64,000 nt of DNA. Source: Pigmentiphaga sp. NML080357. GTDB taxonomy: Bacteria; Pseudomonadota; Gammaproteobacteria; Burkholderiales; Burkholderiaceae_B. The notes under the pieces are model-generated. The model was not told the DNA's origin and made no database searches. It saw only the letters and a list, made by a program, of their open reading frames with translations. Shown piece after piece: positions 1-10,704 of the stretch; positions within the stretch are counted from its first letter, which is position 1, and each line of letters starts with the position of its first letter. The translations under genes were made by a program, and so were the position numbers. The DNA is taken from positions 124,001 through 188,000 of the forward strand of contig NZ_NINW01000038.1 in assembly GCF_002188465.1 (NCBI RefSeq), read 5' to 3'.

Positions 1-770
1 ACCTTGCTGGGGCAGAACGTCAATGCCTACCGGGGCAGGATGGGCGACAGCGCCGAGATCGCCGATTTCGCGCTGCTGCTCGAATACGTGCACGACATCC
101 CGGGCATCGAGCGCATCCGCTACACCACTTCGCACCCGAAGGAAATGACGCCGCGGCTGATCGAGGCCTATGGCCGCCTGCCCAAGCTGGTTTCTTTCCT
201 GCACCTGCCGGTGCAGGCGGGCAGCGACCGCATCCTCATGGCGATGAAGCGCGGCTACACGGCGCTGGAGTTCAAGTCCATCGTCCGCAAGCTGCGCGCG
301 GTGCGCCCCGACCTCGCGCTGTCGTCGGACTTCATCGTCGGCTTCCCCGGCGAGACCGAGGAAGATTTCGAGAAAACCATGCGGCTCATCGAGGACGTCG
401 GCTTCGACGCCTCTTTCTCGTTCGTCTATTCTCGCCGCCCGGGCACGCCTGCCGCCGACCTGGCCGACGACACGCCGCAGGCGGTCAAGCTGGCGCGCCT
501 GCAGCGCCTGCAGGCGCGGATCAACGAACAGGCCGCCGCCATCAGCCGCGGCATGATCGGCTCCATCCAGCGGGTGGTGGTCGAAGGACCGTCGCGCAAG
601 GATGCGAGCGAACTGATGGGCCGTACGGAAAACAACCGTATCGTGAACTTCCCCGCGCCGGCGCGCCTGGTCGGCCAGCTGGCCGACATCCGCATCACGG
701 CGGCGATGTCGCATACGCTGCGTGGCGAGGTCGTCACGCGCGACACCGCGGCCGCGCCGGGCACGCCCGC

Positions 771-774
<4 letters not shown>
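1..774 (+). CDS. miaB: tRNA-2-methylthio-N6-dimethylallyladenosine synthase MiaB (3' part)
   Basis: The reading frame is open from the first base, so the gene starts outside the window; 257 codons are visible. MiaB is a radical-SAM enzyme with two iron-sulfur clusters that adds a methylthio group to i6A37 of tRNAs reading UNN codons. The segment [10 protein letters not shown], the SHPKEM and [10 protein letters not shown] motifs and [13 protein letters not shown] are typical of the MiaB radical-SAM core. The last 70 or so residues form the RNA-binding TRAM domain. The cluster-binding cysteines would lie upstream and are not visible. The stop overlaps the phoH start as ATGA, so the genes are probably translationally coupled. 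Confidence 0.95.
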
Positions 775-1790
<1,016 letters not shown>

Positions 1791-1800
1791 GGCGCCCGCC

Positions 1801-2262
1801 GTGCCGGCGCTCTCGCTCGCGGTGCAGTACGGCAAGGAAGAGCCGCGCCTGCCGCGCTGGCGCTTGCGGCGCTGGATCGCCCGGGCGCTGCGGGCGCCGG
1901 AGCTTGCCGGCGTGGCGGGCGTCGCGCTGACGCTGCGCCTGGTGGGCTCGGCCGAAGGGCGTCGCCTGAACCGCGAGTTCCGGCAGCGCGACTACGCCAC
2001 GAACGTGCTGACGTTCGAGTACGGCGCCGGACCGGACGGCGTGGTCGGCGGCGACATCGTGCTCTGCCTGCCCGTGCTCGCGGCGGAAGCCAAGACCCAG
2101 AAAAAGCCGTTTTTGCATCACGCCGCCCACCTGGTGGTGCACGGCGTGCTGCATTCGCTGGGCTACGACCACCTGAACGAGCGCGACGCCAAGCGCATGG
2201 AAGCGCTGGAAACGCGCATCCTGGCCGAGATGGCAATACCCGACCCGTATCGGGTATCCTAA
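1801..2262 (+). CDS. ybeY: Endoribonuclease YbeY (rRNA maturation factor)
   Basis: YbeY is a zinc-dependent endoribonuclease needed for 16S rRNA 3'-end maturation and late ribosome quality control. The zinc signature HGVLHSLGYDH is intact in the C-terminal half. I chose the GTG at 1801: it has GAGG eight bases upstream, lies just after the phoH stop and gives 153 residues, close to the usual length of about 155. In-frame ATGs at 1750 and 1765 would extend the protein 17 or 12 residues into phoH and cannot be excluded. It forms part of the miaB-phoH-ybeY-corC-lnt series. Confidence 0.9.
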   Translation: MPALSLAVQYGKEEPRLPRWRLRRWIARALRAPELAGVAGVALTLRLVGSAEGRRLNREFRQRDYATNVLTFEYGAGPDGVVGGDIVLCLPVLAAEAKTQKKPFLHHAAHLVVHGVLHSLGYDHLNERDAKRMEALETRILAEMAIPDPYRVS

Positions 2263-2288
2263 ACTTTTGCAACTGTCCTCCAAGGACG

Positions 2289-3185
2289 ATGTCAGACACC
2301 TCCCCTAGTCCGGCGTACGCCTCGCGTGCGCCCAAACACACACCCAAAACCTTCTTCGAACGGCTTTCGGCGCTGATCCACCGCGAACCGGAAGACCGCG
2401 AGGACCTCAAGGCCGTGCTCGAGGCCGCCTACGGCCGGGACCTGCTCGACGCCGAGGCGCTGTCCATGATCGAGGGCGTGCTGGCGGTGTCCGAACTGAC
2501 GGCGGGCGACATCATGATCCCGCGCTCGCGCATGGACATGCTCGAGGTCTCGCAACCCATCGACGCCCTGCTGCCCACCATCATCGAAACCGCCCATTCG
2601 CGCTTCCCGGTGTTCGAGGACAGCCGCGACAACGTCATCGGCATCCTGCTGGCCAAGGATCTCCTGCGCTACATGGTGGACCGCGAACTCGACCTGCGCA
2701 CGCTGCTGCGGCCGGCGGTGTTCATCCCCGAATCCAAGCGCCTGAACGTGTTGCTGCGGGAATTCCGCAGCAACCGCAATCACATCGCGATCGTGGTGGA
2801 CGAACACGGCGGCACCGCCGGCCTCATCACCATCGAGGACGTGCTGGAACAGATCGTCGGCGAAATCGAGGACGAGTTCGACGACGCCAGCGTCGAGCAG
2901 TCCATTTTCCCGGACGGCAAGAACCGCTGGCGCGTCATGGCCCTGACCAGCATCCGCCGCTTCAACGAAACCTTCGGCTCGTCGCTGGACGACGACGAAT
3001 ACGATACCGTGGGCGGCTGGATGGCCGGCACCCTGGGCCGCATTCCCCGCCGCGGCGACCGCATCGAACGCGACGACCTGCGCATCGACGTCATCCGGGC
3101 CGACGCGCGCCGCGCCCTGTGGCTGCGCGTCTCCCGCCTGGCGCCCGGCGTCGCGCCGGCAGCCGCGTTCTCCAACCAAGGTTGA
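2289..3185 (+). CDS. corC: CorC/HlyC family CBS-domain protein
   Basis: A 298-residue soluble protein with two CBS domains (about residues 70-200) and a C-terminal CorC_HlyC (transporter-associated) domain from about residue 210. Landmarks are ITAGDIMIPRSRM-like text before the first CBS (here TAGDIMIPRSRMDML) and IVVDEHGGTAGLITIEDVLE in the second. There is no membrane domain, as in YbeX/CorC rather than YhdP-type exporters. YbeX sits between ybeY and lnt in many Gram-negatives and has been tied to magnesium/cobalt homeostasis and ribosome metabolism; the location here is the same. The ATG is preceded by a purine-rich AAGGA. Confidence 0.92.
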   Translation: MSDTSPSPAYASRAPKHTPKTFFERLSALIHREPEDREDLKAVLEAAYGRDLLDAEALSMIEGVLAVSELTAGDIMIPRSRMDMLEVSQPIDALLPTIIETAHSRFPVFEDSRDNVIGILLAKDLLRYMVDRELDLRTLLRPAVFIPESKRLNVLLREFRSNRNHIAIVVDEHGGTAGLITIEDVLEQIVGEIEDEFDDASVEQSIFPDGKNRWRVMALTSIRRFNETFGSSLDDDEYDTVGGWMAGTLGRIPRRGDRIERDDLRIDVIRADARRALWLRVSRLAPGVAPAAAFSNQG

Positions 3186-3193
3186 TCCGACCC

Positions 3194-4825
3194 GTGTCCA
3201 TCCCCCACGCCGCGCTGGCCGGCGCGCTGATCCTCGGCATGCTGCACGGGCTGGCCTTCGCGCCGGCCCCGTTCCCTGCGTGGTTCCTGCCGCTGCTCCA
3301 GCTGTCGACCTTCGGCGCGATGAGCTGGCTGGTCTGGCGCGCCGCGACGCTCAAGCGGGCCATCTGGATCGGCGCGGCCTTCGGCGCCGGCACGTTCGCG
3401 GTCGGCGTCTCGTGGATCTACATCAGCCTGCACGTCTACGCCTACATGGCGGCGCCGCTGGCGGCGCTGGGCGTGGGCCTGCTGGCCGCCTACCTGTCGC
3501 TGTACCCGGCGCTCGCCACCGGCCTGGCGTGGTGGCTCGCTCAGCGGCCGGCGGGCGATGCCGGGCCGGGACGCACCGCCTCGGCCCTCGTTTGCATACC
3601 GGCCCTGGCCGCGGCCTGGACCGGCTCGGAATGGCTGCGCGGCGTCCTGTTCACCGGCTTTCCCTGGCTCAACGTCGGCTATGCCCACGTCGACGGGCCC
3701 CTGCACGGCTGGGCGCCGCTGCTGGGCGTCTACGGCGTCGCATTCGCGTCGACGCTGGCGGCGGCGGGACTGGCCTGGATCGTGGCCGCGGCTTGCCGCC
3801 GGGGCGAAGCCGGCGTAGCCCTGCGTACCGGCTGGCCGGCCCTGGCCGCCGCCGTCGCGGCGCTGGCGGTCGGCCTGGCCGGCGCGGCCTGGTCCTGGGT
3901 GCGCCCCTACGGCCCCGCGCTGGACGTGCGGCTCGTGCAAGCCAACATCCCGCTGTCCGACAAGTTCGACCCGGCCCAGATCTGGCAGGGCATGGACCTG
4001 CACCGCGATCTGGCCGAACGGCCGCGCGCCGACGGCCGGCCGGTGACGCTCACGGTGCTGCCCGAGACCGCCGTCCCGGTCTTCCAGGACCAGCTCAGTG
4101 CCGAGGCCTGGAAAGAATGGGTGGACAGCGCCGCCGTGCGCGGCGGGACGTTCGCGCTGGGTGTCGCCATGCGCGACATCCGCGCCGACCGCGACTACTA
4201 CTACAACAGTGTCATCACGCTCGACGGCCAGACCGCGCCGGAACGGCTGGTCAGCGGACACGTCGACCGCCGCTACGACAAGCGCCACCTGGTCCCGTTC
4301 GGCGAGTTCGTCCCGCCGGGATTCCGCTGGTTCGTGGACGAGATGGTCATGCCGCTGGGCGATTTCGACCGCGGACAGCCGCGGCAGAAGCCGTTCGACA
4401 TCGGCGGGCAGCATATCGCCATGAACATCTGCTACGAGGACGTGTTCGGCGAAGAGCTCCTGCCGGCCGTGCGCCCCGGCGCCTCGGACCCCGGGGCGAC
4501 CATCCTCGCCAACGTCAGCAACCTCGCCTGGTTCGGCAATTCCCTGGCGCTGCCTCAGCACTTGCAGATGTCGCGCATGCGCGTACGGGAAACCGGCCGG
4601 CCCATGCTGCGGGCAACCAATACCGGAATGACGGCCGTGGTCGACGCCCAGGCGCGCGTGGTGGGTGAGCTGGCGCCCCATACCGCGGGCGTGCTGGACG
4701 CCACCGTGCAGGGTACGACGGGCCTGACGCTCTATGCCCGCACCGGCAACGCCCCCATCCTGGTCCTCGTCGCGGCGCTGCTGGCCGCGCTGGCATGGGT
4801 GCGGCTGGCTCGCCGCCAAAAGTGA
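3194..4825 (+). CDS. lnt: Apolipoprotein N-acyltransferase
   Basis: Lnt is an inner-membrane enzyme that adds the third acyl chain to the N-terminal cysteine of lipoproteins (such as Pal in this window) before Lol sorting. Several hydrophobic N-terminal segments (about residues 5-230) are followed by a periplasmic nitrilase domain. The Glu-Lys-Cys triad is visible in [25 protein letters not shown] and [12 protein letters not shown]. The GTG at 3194 gives 543 residues and has AAGG about 12 bases upstream; a TTG at 3182 overlapping the corC stop is an alternative. A C-terminal hydrophobic helix completes the family architecture. Confidence 0.93.
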   Translation: MSIPHAALAGALILGMLHGLAFAPAPFPAWFLPLLQLSTFGAMSWLVWRAATLKRAIWIGAAFGAGTFAVGVSWIYISLHVYAYMAAPLAALGVGLLAAYLSLYPALATGLAWWLAQRPAGDAGPGRTASALVCIPALAAAWTGSEWLRGVLFTGFPWLNVGYAHVDGPLHGWAPLLGVYGVAFASTLAAAGLAWIVAAACRRGEAGVALRTGWPALAAAVAALAVGLAGAAWSWVRPYGPALDVRLVQANIPLSDKFDPAQIWQGMDLHRDLAERPRADGRPVTLTVLPETAVPVFQDQLSAEAWKEWVDSAAVRGGTFALGVAMRDIRADRDYYYNSVITLDGQTAPERLVSGHVDRRYDKRHLVPFGEFVPPGFRWFVDEMVMPLGDFDRGQPRQKPFDIGGQHIAMNICYEDVFGEELLPAVRPGASDPGATILANVSNLAWFGNSLALPQHLQMSRMRVRETGRPMLRATNTGMTAVVDAQARVVGELAPHTAGVLDATVQGTTGLTLYARTGNAPILVLVAALLAALAWVRLARRQK

Positions 4826-4937
4826 TCCCGTCCGGGCCGGGCGGGCCCGATGCCGGCGCGCATTTCATCCGGGCCAGTTAAAATCCGGGGTTTGGCCGTG
4901 CCGATGGCCGCATCGCGGCCGCATTGATTCCAACACC

Positions 4938-5837
4938 ATGCTGACATTTCAACAGATCATTCTCCGACTCCAGGAATACTGGAGCCAGCAAGGTTGCGCC
5001 CTGCTGCAGCCCTACGACATGGAAGTCGGTGCCGGCACGTCGCACACCGCCACGTTCCTGCGTGCCCTGGGTCCCGAACCCTGGCGCGCGGCCTACGTCC
5101 AGCCCTCGCGCCGTCCCAAGGACGGCCGCTACGGCGAGAACCCCAACCGCCTGCAGCACTACTACCAGTACCAGGTAGTGCTCAAGCCCTCGCCTCCCGA
5201 CATCCTCGACCTCTACATCGGCTCGCTCAAGGCGCTCGGCATCGACCCGAAGGAGCACGACATCCGCTTCGTCGAGGACGACTGGGAGAACCCCACGCTG
5301 GGCGCCTGGGGCCTGGGCTGGGAAGTCTGGCTCAACGGCATGGAGGTGACGCAGTTCACCTACTTCCAGCAGGTGGGCGGCATCGATTGCAAGCCCATCA
5401 TGGGCGAAATCACCTACGGGCTGGAGCGCCTGGCCATGTACCTTCAGGGCGTGGAGAGCGTCTACGACCTGGTCTGGACCGAGGCGCCGGATGGCACGCG
5501 CGTCACCTACGGCGACGTCTACCACCAGAACGAGGTCGAGCAGTCCACCTACAATTTCGAGCACTCGTCGGCCGAGACCCTGTTCCGCCACTTCAACGAC
5601 TACGAGGCCCAGGCCAAGCGGCTGGTGGAAGTGCCGCTGGCGCTGCCGGCCTATGAAATGGTCCTGAAGGCCGCGCATACCTTCAACCTGCTGGATGCCC
5701 GCGGCGCCATCAGCGTCACCGAGCGCGCCGCCTACATCGGCCGCATCCGCAACCTGTCGCGCGCCATCGCGCAGGCGTACTACGACTCACGAGAACGACT
5801 GGGCTTTCCCATGCTTGCACGCAAGGAGGCCGCGTAA
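4938..5837 (+). CDS. glyQ: Glycyl-tRNA synthetase alpha subunit
   Basis: The catalytic alpha subunit of the heterotetrameric bacterial glycyl-tRNA synthetase (class II), 299 residues. It starts [15 protein letters not shown] and includes the highly conserved [19 protein letters not shown] and [19 protein letters not shown] segments, which contain the class II motif residues. The ATG at 4938 is preferred over an upstream frame extension because the family starts exactly here. The stop codon is followed without a gap by glyS, so the two subunits are made from one message in equal amounts. Confidence 0.97.
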   Translation: MLTFQQIILRLQEYWSQQGCALLQPYDMEVGAGTSHTATFLRALGPEPWRAAYVQPSRRPKDGRYGENPNRLQHYYQYQVVLKPSPPDILDLYIGSLKALGIDPKEHDIRFVEDDWENPTLGAWGLGWEVWLNGMEVTQFTYFQQVGGIDCKPIMGEITYGLERLAMYLQGVESVYDLVWTEAPDGTRVTYGDVYHQNEVEQSTYNFEHSSAETLFRHFNDYEAQAKRLVEVPLALPAYEMVLKAAHTFNLLDARGAISVTERAAYIGRIRNLSRAIAQAYYDSRERLGFPMLARKEAA

Positions 5838-7970
5838 ATGCCGGCCGCTCAACCCCTCCTGCTGGAACTGTTCACCGAGGAACTCCCGCCCAAGGCCTTG
5901 AACCGCCTGGGACAGGCCTTCGCCGACGGCATCGCCGCCGGGCTGCAGGGCCGCGGACTGGTGGCCGAAGGCAATACGGTCACCGCCTATGCCACGCCCC
6001 GGCGGCTGGCCGTGCGCCTGTCGGCCGTGTTGCCGCAGGCCGCCGATACCGAATTCTCCGAAAAGCTGATGCCGGTCTCCGTGGGCCTGACGGCCGACGG
6101 GCAGGCCACGCCCGCCTTGCTGAAGAAACTGGCCGCCAAGGGCCTGGAGACGATCGACATATCCGGCCTTGCGCGCGAATCGGACGGCAAGAACGAGCAG
6201 CTCGTCTACCACGGCATCGCCAAGGGCGCCGCGCTCGCCGCGGCCTTGCAGACGGTGCTGGAAGACACGCTCGGCAAGCTGCCCATTCCCAAGGTGATGA
6301 GCTACCAGCTGGCCGACGGCGCGACTACTGTCCGCTTCGTCCGGCCGGCGCATGGCCTGGTCGCCCTGCACGGGGACGCGGTGGTCGACGTGACGGCGCT
6401 GGGCCTGCGCGCCGGCCGCGTCACGCGCGGCCATCGCTTCCAGTCCGAAGGGCCGATCGAGCTCGCCTCGGCCGACGTCTACGAAGACCGCCTGCATGAC
6501 CAGGGGCGGGTCATCGCGTCGTTCGCGCAGCGCCGCGCCGCCATCGAGCGGCAACTGCGCGACCAGGCCAGCCGGCTGCACGCCTCGCTGGGCGATGAAG
6601 CCGACGTGGCTTCCCTGCTCGACGAAGTCTGTGCCCTGGTCGAATATCCCACGGTCTACGTGGGCGAGTTCGAATCGGAGTTCCTGGCCGTGCCGCAGGA
6701 ATGCCTGATCCTGACCATGCGGCTGAACCAGAAGTATTTCCCGCTGTTCGATGCCGCCACGGGCAAGCTGACCCACCGCTTCCTCATCGTCAGCAACATG
6801 GCCCTGGCCAATCCTTCCAACATCGTCGAAGGCAACCAGCGCGTGGTGCGGCCGCGCCTGGCCGACGCGCGCTTCTTCTTCGAAACCGACAAGAAGGTGC
6901 CGCTGGCGGGCCGCGTGGAACAGCTCGGCACCGTCGTCTATCACAACAAGCTGGGCACCCAGCTCGAGCGCTCGCAGCGGGTGCGCGCGCTGGCGCGCTG
7001 GGTGGCCGAAGCCATAGGCGCGGACCCCGGCCGCGCGGACCGCGCGGCCCTGCTGGCCAAGGCCGACCTGGTAACCGGCATGGTGGGCGAGTTTCCCGAG
7101 CTGCAGGGCATCATGGGCGCCTACTATGCCGCCGCCGACGGCGAAACGCCGGACGTGGTGGAAGCCATCCGGCAGCAGTACCGCATCCGCCTGGAGCAGC
7201 CCGTCACCGACGACACCGCCACCATGGCCGCGCTGTTCCTCGCCGAACGCGCGGAAACGCTGCTGGGCATCTGGAGCATCGGCCTCGTGCCCACCGGCGA
7301 CAAGGATCCGTACGGCCTGCGCCGCGCCGCGCTGGGCCTGATCAGCGCGTTCGAACAACTCGACGCCGGCGGGCGGCTGCCGGCGGACGGCTCGGGCCTG
7401 ACGCTGGACGGCCTGCTCGCCCGTGCGGCCTCGACCTTCGCGACGCCGCCCACGGCGGCGCAGATCGACGAGGTGCGCGCCTTCATTTTCGAACGCTACC
7501 GCAACCAGCTGGCCGGCCAATTCGATCGCGCCGCGGTCGACGCGGTAGTCGCCGTCGCGCCGCCGCTGGCCCAGGTGCCGGCGCGGGTACGCGCCGTGGT
7601 CGCCTTCTCGGCGCTGCCCGAGGCCGCGGCGCTGGCGGCCGCCAACAAGCGCATCGGCAACCTGCTCAAGAAGGTGGAGGGCGAACCCGGCCCCGTGAAC
7701 GAGGCGCTGCTGGCCGAACCGGCCGAACAGGCGCTGGCGCAGACGCTGCGCACGCTGCGGCCGCAGGCCGAAGGCAAGTTCGCGCTAGGCGATTTCGCCG
7801 GCGCGCTGACGGTGCTGTCGCAGGCGCGCGGCCCGGTCGACGCCTTCTTCGCCGACGTCATGGTCATGGCCGAGGATCCGGCAACGCGGGCCAACCGCCT
7901 GGCGCTGCTGGCCGAACTGCACCGCGTGATGAACCACGTGGCGGACCTCTCGCGTTTAGCGACCGCTTGA
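5838..7970 (+). CDS. glyS: Glycyl-tRNA synthetase beta subunit
   Basis: The 710-residue beta subunit, which recognises tRNA-Gly and supports the alpha subunit. It opens with LLLELFTEELPPKAL and contains the HD-like and C-terminal DALR anticodon-binding regions; the DPYGLRRA and GPVDAFFADVMVMAED motifs are characteristic. The ATG at 5838 directly follows the glyQ TAA, and the ribosome-binding site AAGGAGG lies inside the end of glyQ. The length is normal for the family (about 690-710). Confidence 0.97.
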   Translation: MPAAQPLLLELFTEELPPKALNRLGQAFADGIAAGLQGRGLVAEGNTVTAYATPRRLAVRLSAVLPQAADTEFSEKLMPVSVGLTADGQATPALLKKLAAKGLETIDISGLARESDGKNEQLVYHGIAKGAALAAALQTVLEDTLGKLPIPKVMSYQLADGATTVRFVRPAHGLVALHGDAVVDVTALGLRAGRVTRGHRFQSEGPIELASADVYEDRLHDQGRVIASFAQRRAAIERQLRDQASRLHASLGDEADVASLLDEVCALVEYPTVYVGEFESEFLAVPQECLILTMRLNQKYFPLFDAATGKLTHRFLIVSNMALANPSNIVEGNQRVVRPRLADARFFFETDKKVPLAGRVEQLGTVVYHNKLGTQLERSQRVRALARWVAEAIGADPGRADRAALLAKADLVTGMVGEFPELQGIMGAYYAAADGETPDVVEAIRQQYRIRLEQPVTDDTATMAALFLAERAETLLGIWSIGLVPTGDKDPYGLRRAALGLISAFEQLDAGGRLPADGSGLTLDGLLARAASTFATPPTAAQIDEVRAFIFERYRNQLAGQFDRAAVDAVVAVAPPLAQVPARVRAVVAFSALPEAAALAAANKRIGNLLKKVEGEPGPVNEALLAEPAEQALAQTLRTLRPQAEGKFALGDFAGALTVLSQARGPVDAFFADVMVMAEDPATRANRLALLAELHRVMNHVADLSRLATA

Positions 7971-7971
7971 C

Positions 7972-8547
7972 ATGCCCACCACCCCTGCCCGCCCCAAGCT
8001 GGTGATCCTGGATCGCGATGGCGTCATCAATCAGGACAGCCCCGATTTCATCAAGTCGCCGGACGAATGGATACCGCTGCCGGGCGCGCTCGAGGCCATC
8101 GCCCGCATCAACCAGGCGGGGTATCGGGTCGTCGTGGCGAGCAACCAATCGGGGCTTGGGCGCGGCCTGTTCGACGCGGCCACGCTCAACGCCATCCATG
8201 CCAAGCTGAAAGCCCAGCTGGCCAAGGCGGGCGGCGCCATCGACGCCATCTTCGTCTGCCCGCACGCGCCCGACGCGGGCTGCGATTGCCGCAAGCCGCT
8301 GCCTGGCCTCTACCGCGAGATTGCACGGCGCTTCGAACTCGACCTGCAAGGCGTGCCGTCGGTGGGGGATTCGGCGCGCGACCTCGAGGCCGCCGCGGCG
8401 GCGGGTTGCACCCCATGGCTGGTTCTGACCGGCAACGGCCCCAAGACGCTGGCCAAGGGTAAGCTGCCGCCCGGCACCGTCGTCTGGAAGGATCTCAGCG
8501 CGGTCGCCGACGCGCTCGAGGCGGCCGCCCAGCCCGAGGAACATTGA
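7972..8547 (+). CDS. gmhB: D-glycero-beta-D-manno-heptose-1,7-bisphosphate 7-phosphatase
   Basis: A 191-residue HAD-superfamily phosphatase that dephosphorylates heptose 1,7-bisphosphate in the ADP-heptose branch of LPS core synthesis. The catalytic DxD motif is LVILDRDGVIN, motif II is VVVASNQSG, and the zinc-binding cysteine/histidine loop reads CPHAPDAGCDCRKP; that loop distinguishes GmhB from other small HAD proteins such as histidinol phosphatase. It starts one base after the glyS stop and ends overlapping the plsC start (TGATG), consistent with one operon. Confidence 0.93.
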   Translation: MPTTPARPKLVILDRDGVINQDSPDFIKSPDEWIPLPGALEAIARINQAGYRVVVASNQSGLGRGLFDAATLNAIHAKLKAQLAKAGGAIDAIFVCPHAPDAGCDCRKPLPGLYREIARRFELDLQGVPSVGDSARDLEAAAAAGCTPWLVLTGNGPKTLAKGKLPPGTVVWKDLSAVADALEAAAQPEEH

Positions 8548-9290
8548 TGCGCTGGCTACGATCGCTGCTGTTCTCGATCTTCTTCATCGGCACCATGGTG
8601 CCCTACGCCATCGCCTGCGTCATCTGGCTGCCACTGCCGCTGCACTGGCGCTATCGGCTCACGGTAGGCTGGCCGCGCCTGGCGGTCTGGGGCGCGCGCT
8701 GGATCGTCGGCATACGCTGGCGCATCAAGGGCTGGGAAAACCTGCCGGACCATCCCGCGATCGTTCTCGCCAAGCATCAATCGACCTGGGAAACCCTGTT
8801 CCTCGCGGGCTGGCTCCCGCACGAGATCTGCTATGTCTACAAGCGCGAACTGAACTGGATTCCCTTCTTCGGCTGGGGTCTGGCGGGGCTGCGCATGATC
8901 GCGATCGACCGCAAGAAAGGCAGCGGCGCTTTCGAACAGGTCGTGGCGCAGGGCCGCGAGCGGCTCGCTGCCGGGCGCTGGCTCGTCATGTTCCCCGAAG
9001 GCACCCGCATCGCCCCCGGCAAGAAGGGCAAGTACAAGAGCGGCGGCGCGCGCCTGGCGGTACGCACCGGCGCCTGGGTCGTCCCCATTGCCCACAACGC
9101 GGGCGAATGCTGGCCGCGCAGGACGTTCGTAAAACGCCCCGGGATGGTTACCATATCGATCGGACCGGCCATCGACCCCCAAGGCCTGACGGCCGACGAG
9201 ATCAACCGCCGCGTCGAAGACTGGATCGAAAGCGAAATGCGCCAGCTCAACCCCGAACGCTATCCCGAAACCCGGGGCGCCGCGGGCTAA
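8547..9290 (+). CDS. plsC: 1-acyl-sn-glycerol-3-phosphate acyltransferase
   Basis: A 247-residue membrane-associated acyltransferase that converts lysophosphatidic acid to phosphatidic acid. A hydrophobic N-terminus (residues 5-35) precedes the acyltransferase domain. The catalytic block reads KHQSTWET, i.e. HX4E rather than the classical HX4D, and the substrate-binding block is MFPEGTRIAPGKKGKYKSGG. The start ATG shares a base with the gmhB stop. I do not treat the Asp-to-Glu change as inactivating, because everything else is intact. Confidence 0.9.
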   Translation: MRWLRSLLFSIFFIGTMVPYAIACVIWLPLPLHWRYRLTVGWPRLAVWGARWIVGIRWRIKGWENLPDHPAIVLAKHQSTWETLFLAGWLPHEICYVYKRELNWIPFFGWGLAGLRMIAIDRKKGSGAFEQVVAQGRERLAAGRWLVMFPEGTRIAPGKKGKYKSGGARLAVRTGAWVVPIAHNAGECWPRRTFVKRPGMVTISIGPAIDPQGLTADEINRRVEDWIESEMRQLNPERYPETRGAAG

Positions 9291-9334
9291 GGGCCCGTGC
9301 AAGGCTCCTTTCAGCGTGAACAGACCCTAACGCC

Positions 9335-10249
9335 ATGGCCAGACGCCCCGCTTCCGCACCCGCCGATCTGTCGGCCTCGCGGCGTGAGGCCGATCTCGCC
9401 TCGGCGCAGCTCGACCTCTTCGCCGATCCACCCCATGCGGCCGTCGAACCGCCTCCCAGCCGGCCCCTGGCGCCGCAGCCGCCCGCGATCCAGTTGCCGC
9501 CTGGCGCGCGCTGGCGCGAGGTGATGGCCGAGGGACAATTGATACGCTTCGTCCTGCAACGCTCGCGCCGGCGGACCATAGGTTTTCTGATCGGCGATGA
9601 CGGCCTGCGCGTGACCGCGCCGCGCTGGGTAGGACTGGCCGAGATCGATGCCGCCGTCCGTGAAAAGGCCCGCTGGATACTCGCCAAGCTGCACGAATGG
9701 CACCAGCGCAAGGAACGCCTCGCGCTCAACCAGACCCGGTGGGAAGACGGCGGGGAACTGCCCTATCTTGGCCGGCGCATCGTGATGCGCCTCGATGCCC
9801 AGCGCGATACCGCGCTGGCGTGCGCCGACCCCGACGCACCCGTAGACGGCGACGTGCTCTGGCTGGGCCTGCCGCCCGACGCCACCGCGGCGCGCATACG
9901 CGATACCGTCCAGGCCTGGCTGCAAGGCCGCGCGCGCCACTTGTTCGACGCGCGCCTGCGCGACTTCCTTGCCCGCACGGGCCTGTCGATCAAGCGCTGG
10001 AGACTATCGTCGGCCGCCACCCGCTGGGGCTCGTGCACCAGCGAAGGCAACATCCTGCTCAACTGGCGGCTGATCCATTTCCCGCTCGACATCATCGACT
10101 ACGTCATCGCGCACGAGCTGGCGCACCTGCGCGAGATGAACCACGGTCCCGGCTTCTGGGCCGAAGTGGGGCAACTGCTGCCCGGCTTCGAAAGCGCGCG
10201 CGAAGTATTGCGGCGGCACGATCCGGCCAGCCTTCCGCAGTTCGACTAG
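9335..10249 (+). CDS. YgjP-like (DUF45/WLM) zinc metallopeptidase-fold protein
   Basis: A 304-residue protein with a disordered, proline/alanine-rich N-terminus (about 70 residues) and a C-terminal YgjP-type domain. The zincin signature is HELAHLREMNHGPGFW near residue 260: HExxH plus the downstream histidine. The block RWGSCTSEGNILLNW before it is also characteristic of the family. The cellular substrate of YgjP proteins is unknown to me. It follows plsC by 44 bases and may be co-transcribed with it; no signal peptide is seen, so it should be cytoplasmic. Confidence 0.85.
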   Translation: MARRPASAPADLSASRREADLASAQLDLFADPPHAAVEPPPSRPLAPQPPAIQLPPGARWREVMAEGQLIRFVLQRSRRRTIGFLIGDDGLRVTAPRWVGLAEIDAAVREKARWILAKLHEWHQRKERLALNQTRWEDGGELPYLGRRIVMRLDAQRDTALACADPDAPVDGDVLWLGLPPDATAARIRDTVQAWLQGRARHLFDARLRDFLARTGLSIKRWRLSSAATRWGSCTSEGNILLNWRLIHFPLDIIDYVIAHELAHLREMNHGPGFWAEVGQLLPGFESAREVLRRHDPASLPQFD

Positions 10250-10297
10250 CAGCCTGTATACACTTGGTCCTTCCAACCCCTATACGCGAGGCAATCC

Positions 10298-10693
10298 ATG
10301 CGACTACTCCACACCATGCTCCGGGTCGGCGACATGCAGCGCTCGATCGATTTCTACACCAAGGTCCTCGGCATGCGGCTGCTGCGCAGCAAGGATTATC
10401 CCGACGGCAAGTTCACGCTCGCCTTCGTAGGCTATGAGGATGAAAAGGACGGCGCCGTCATCGAGCTCACGCACAACTGGGGCGTGGACAAGTACGACCT
10501 CGGCACAGGCTACGGCCACATTGCGGTCGAGGTCGACGACGCCTATGCGGCCTGTGACCGCGTCCGCGAACTGGGCGGCAAGGTCACGCGCGAGGCCGGC
10601 CCGATGAAGCACGGCAGCACCGTCATCGCCTTCGTCGAGGATCCCGACGGCTACAAGATCGAGTTCATCCAGGCCAATAGCCGCAAGGACTGA
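10298..10693 (+). CDS. gloA: Lactoylglutathione lyase (glyoxalase I)
   Basis: A 131-residue single-domain glyoxalase I that converts the methylglyoxal-glutathione hemithioacetal to S-lactoylglutathione in the cytoplasm. It starts [19 protein letters not shown], where the first metal-ligand His is in LLHTMLRV; further metal ligands are in [20 protein letters not shown] and [14 protein letters not shown]. The length and short-loop form match the nickel/cobalt-type bacterial GloA. GAGG lies just upstream of the ATG. It converges with the flavin monooxygenase, 11 bases apart. Confidence 0.94.
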   Translation: MRLLHTMLRVGDMQRSIDFYTKVLGMRLLRSKDYPDGKFTLAFVGYEDEKDGAVIELTHNWGVDKYDLGTGYGHIAVEVDDAYAACDRVRELGGKVTREAGPMKHGSTVIAFVEDPDGYKIEFIQANSRKD

Positions 10694-10704
10694 AACCGCG
10701 GGGC

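Noticed and set aside
2780-4819. Long open frame on the minus strand opposite corC and lnt
   Set aside because: It runs antisense to two well-recognised genes, has low-complexity Arg/Gly/Ala/His composition and no family motif; such frames are expected in DNA this GC-rich.
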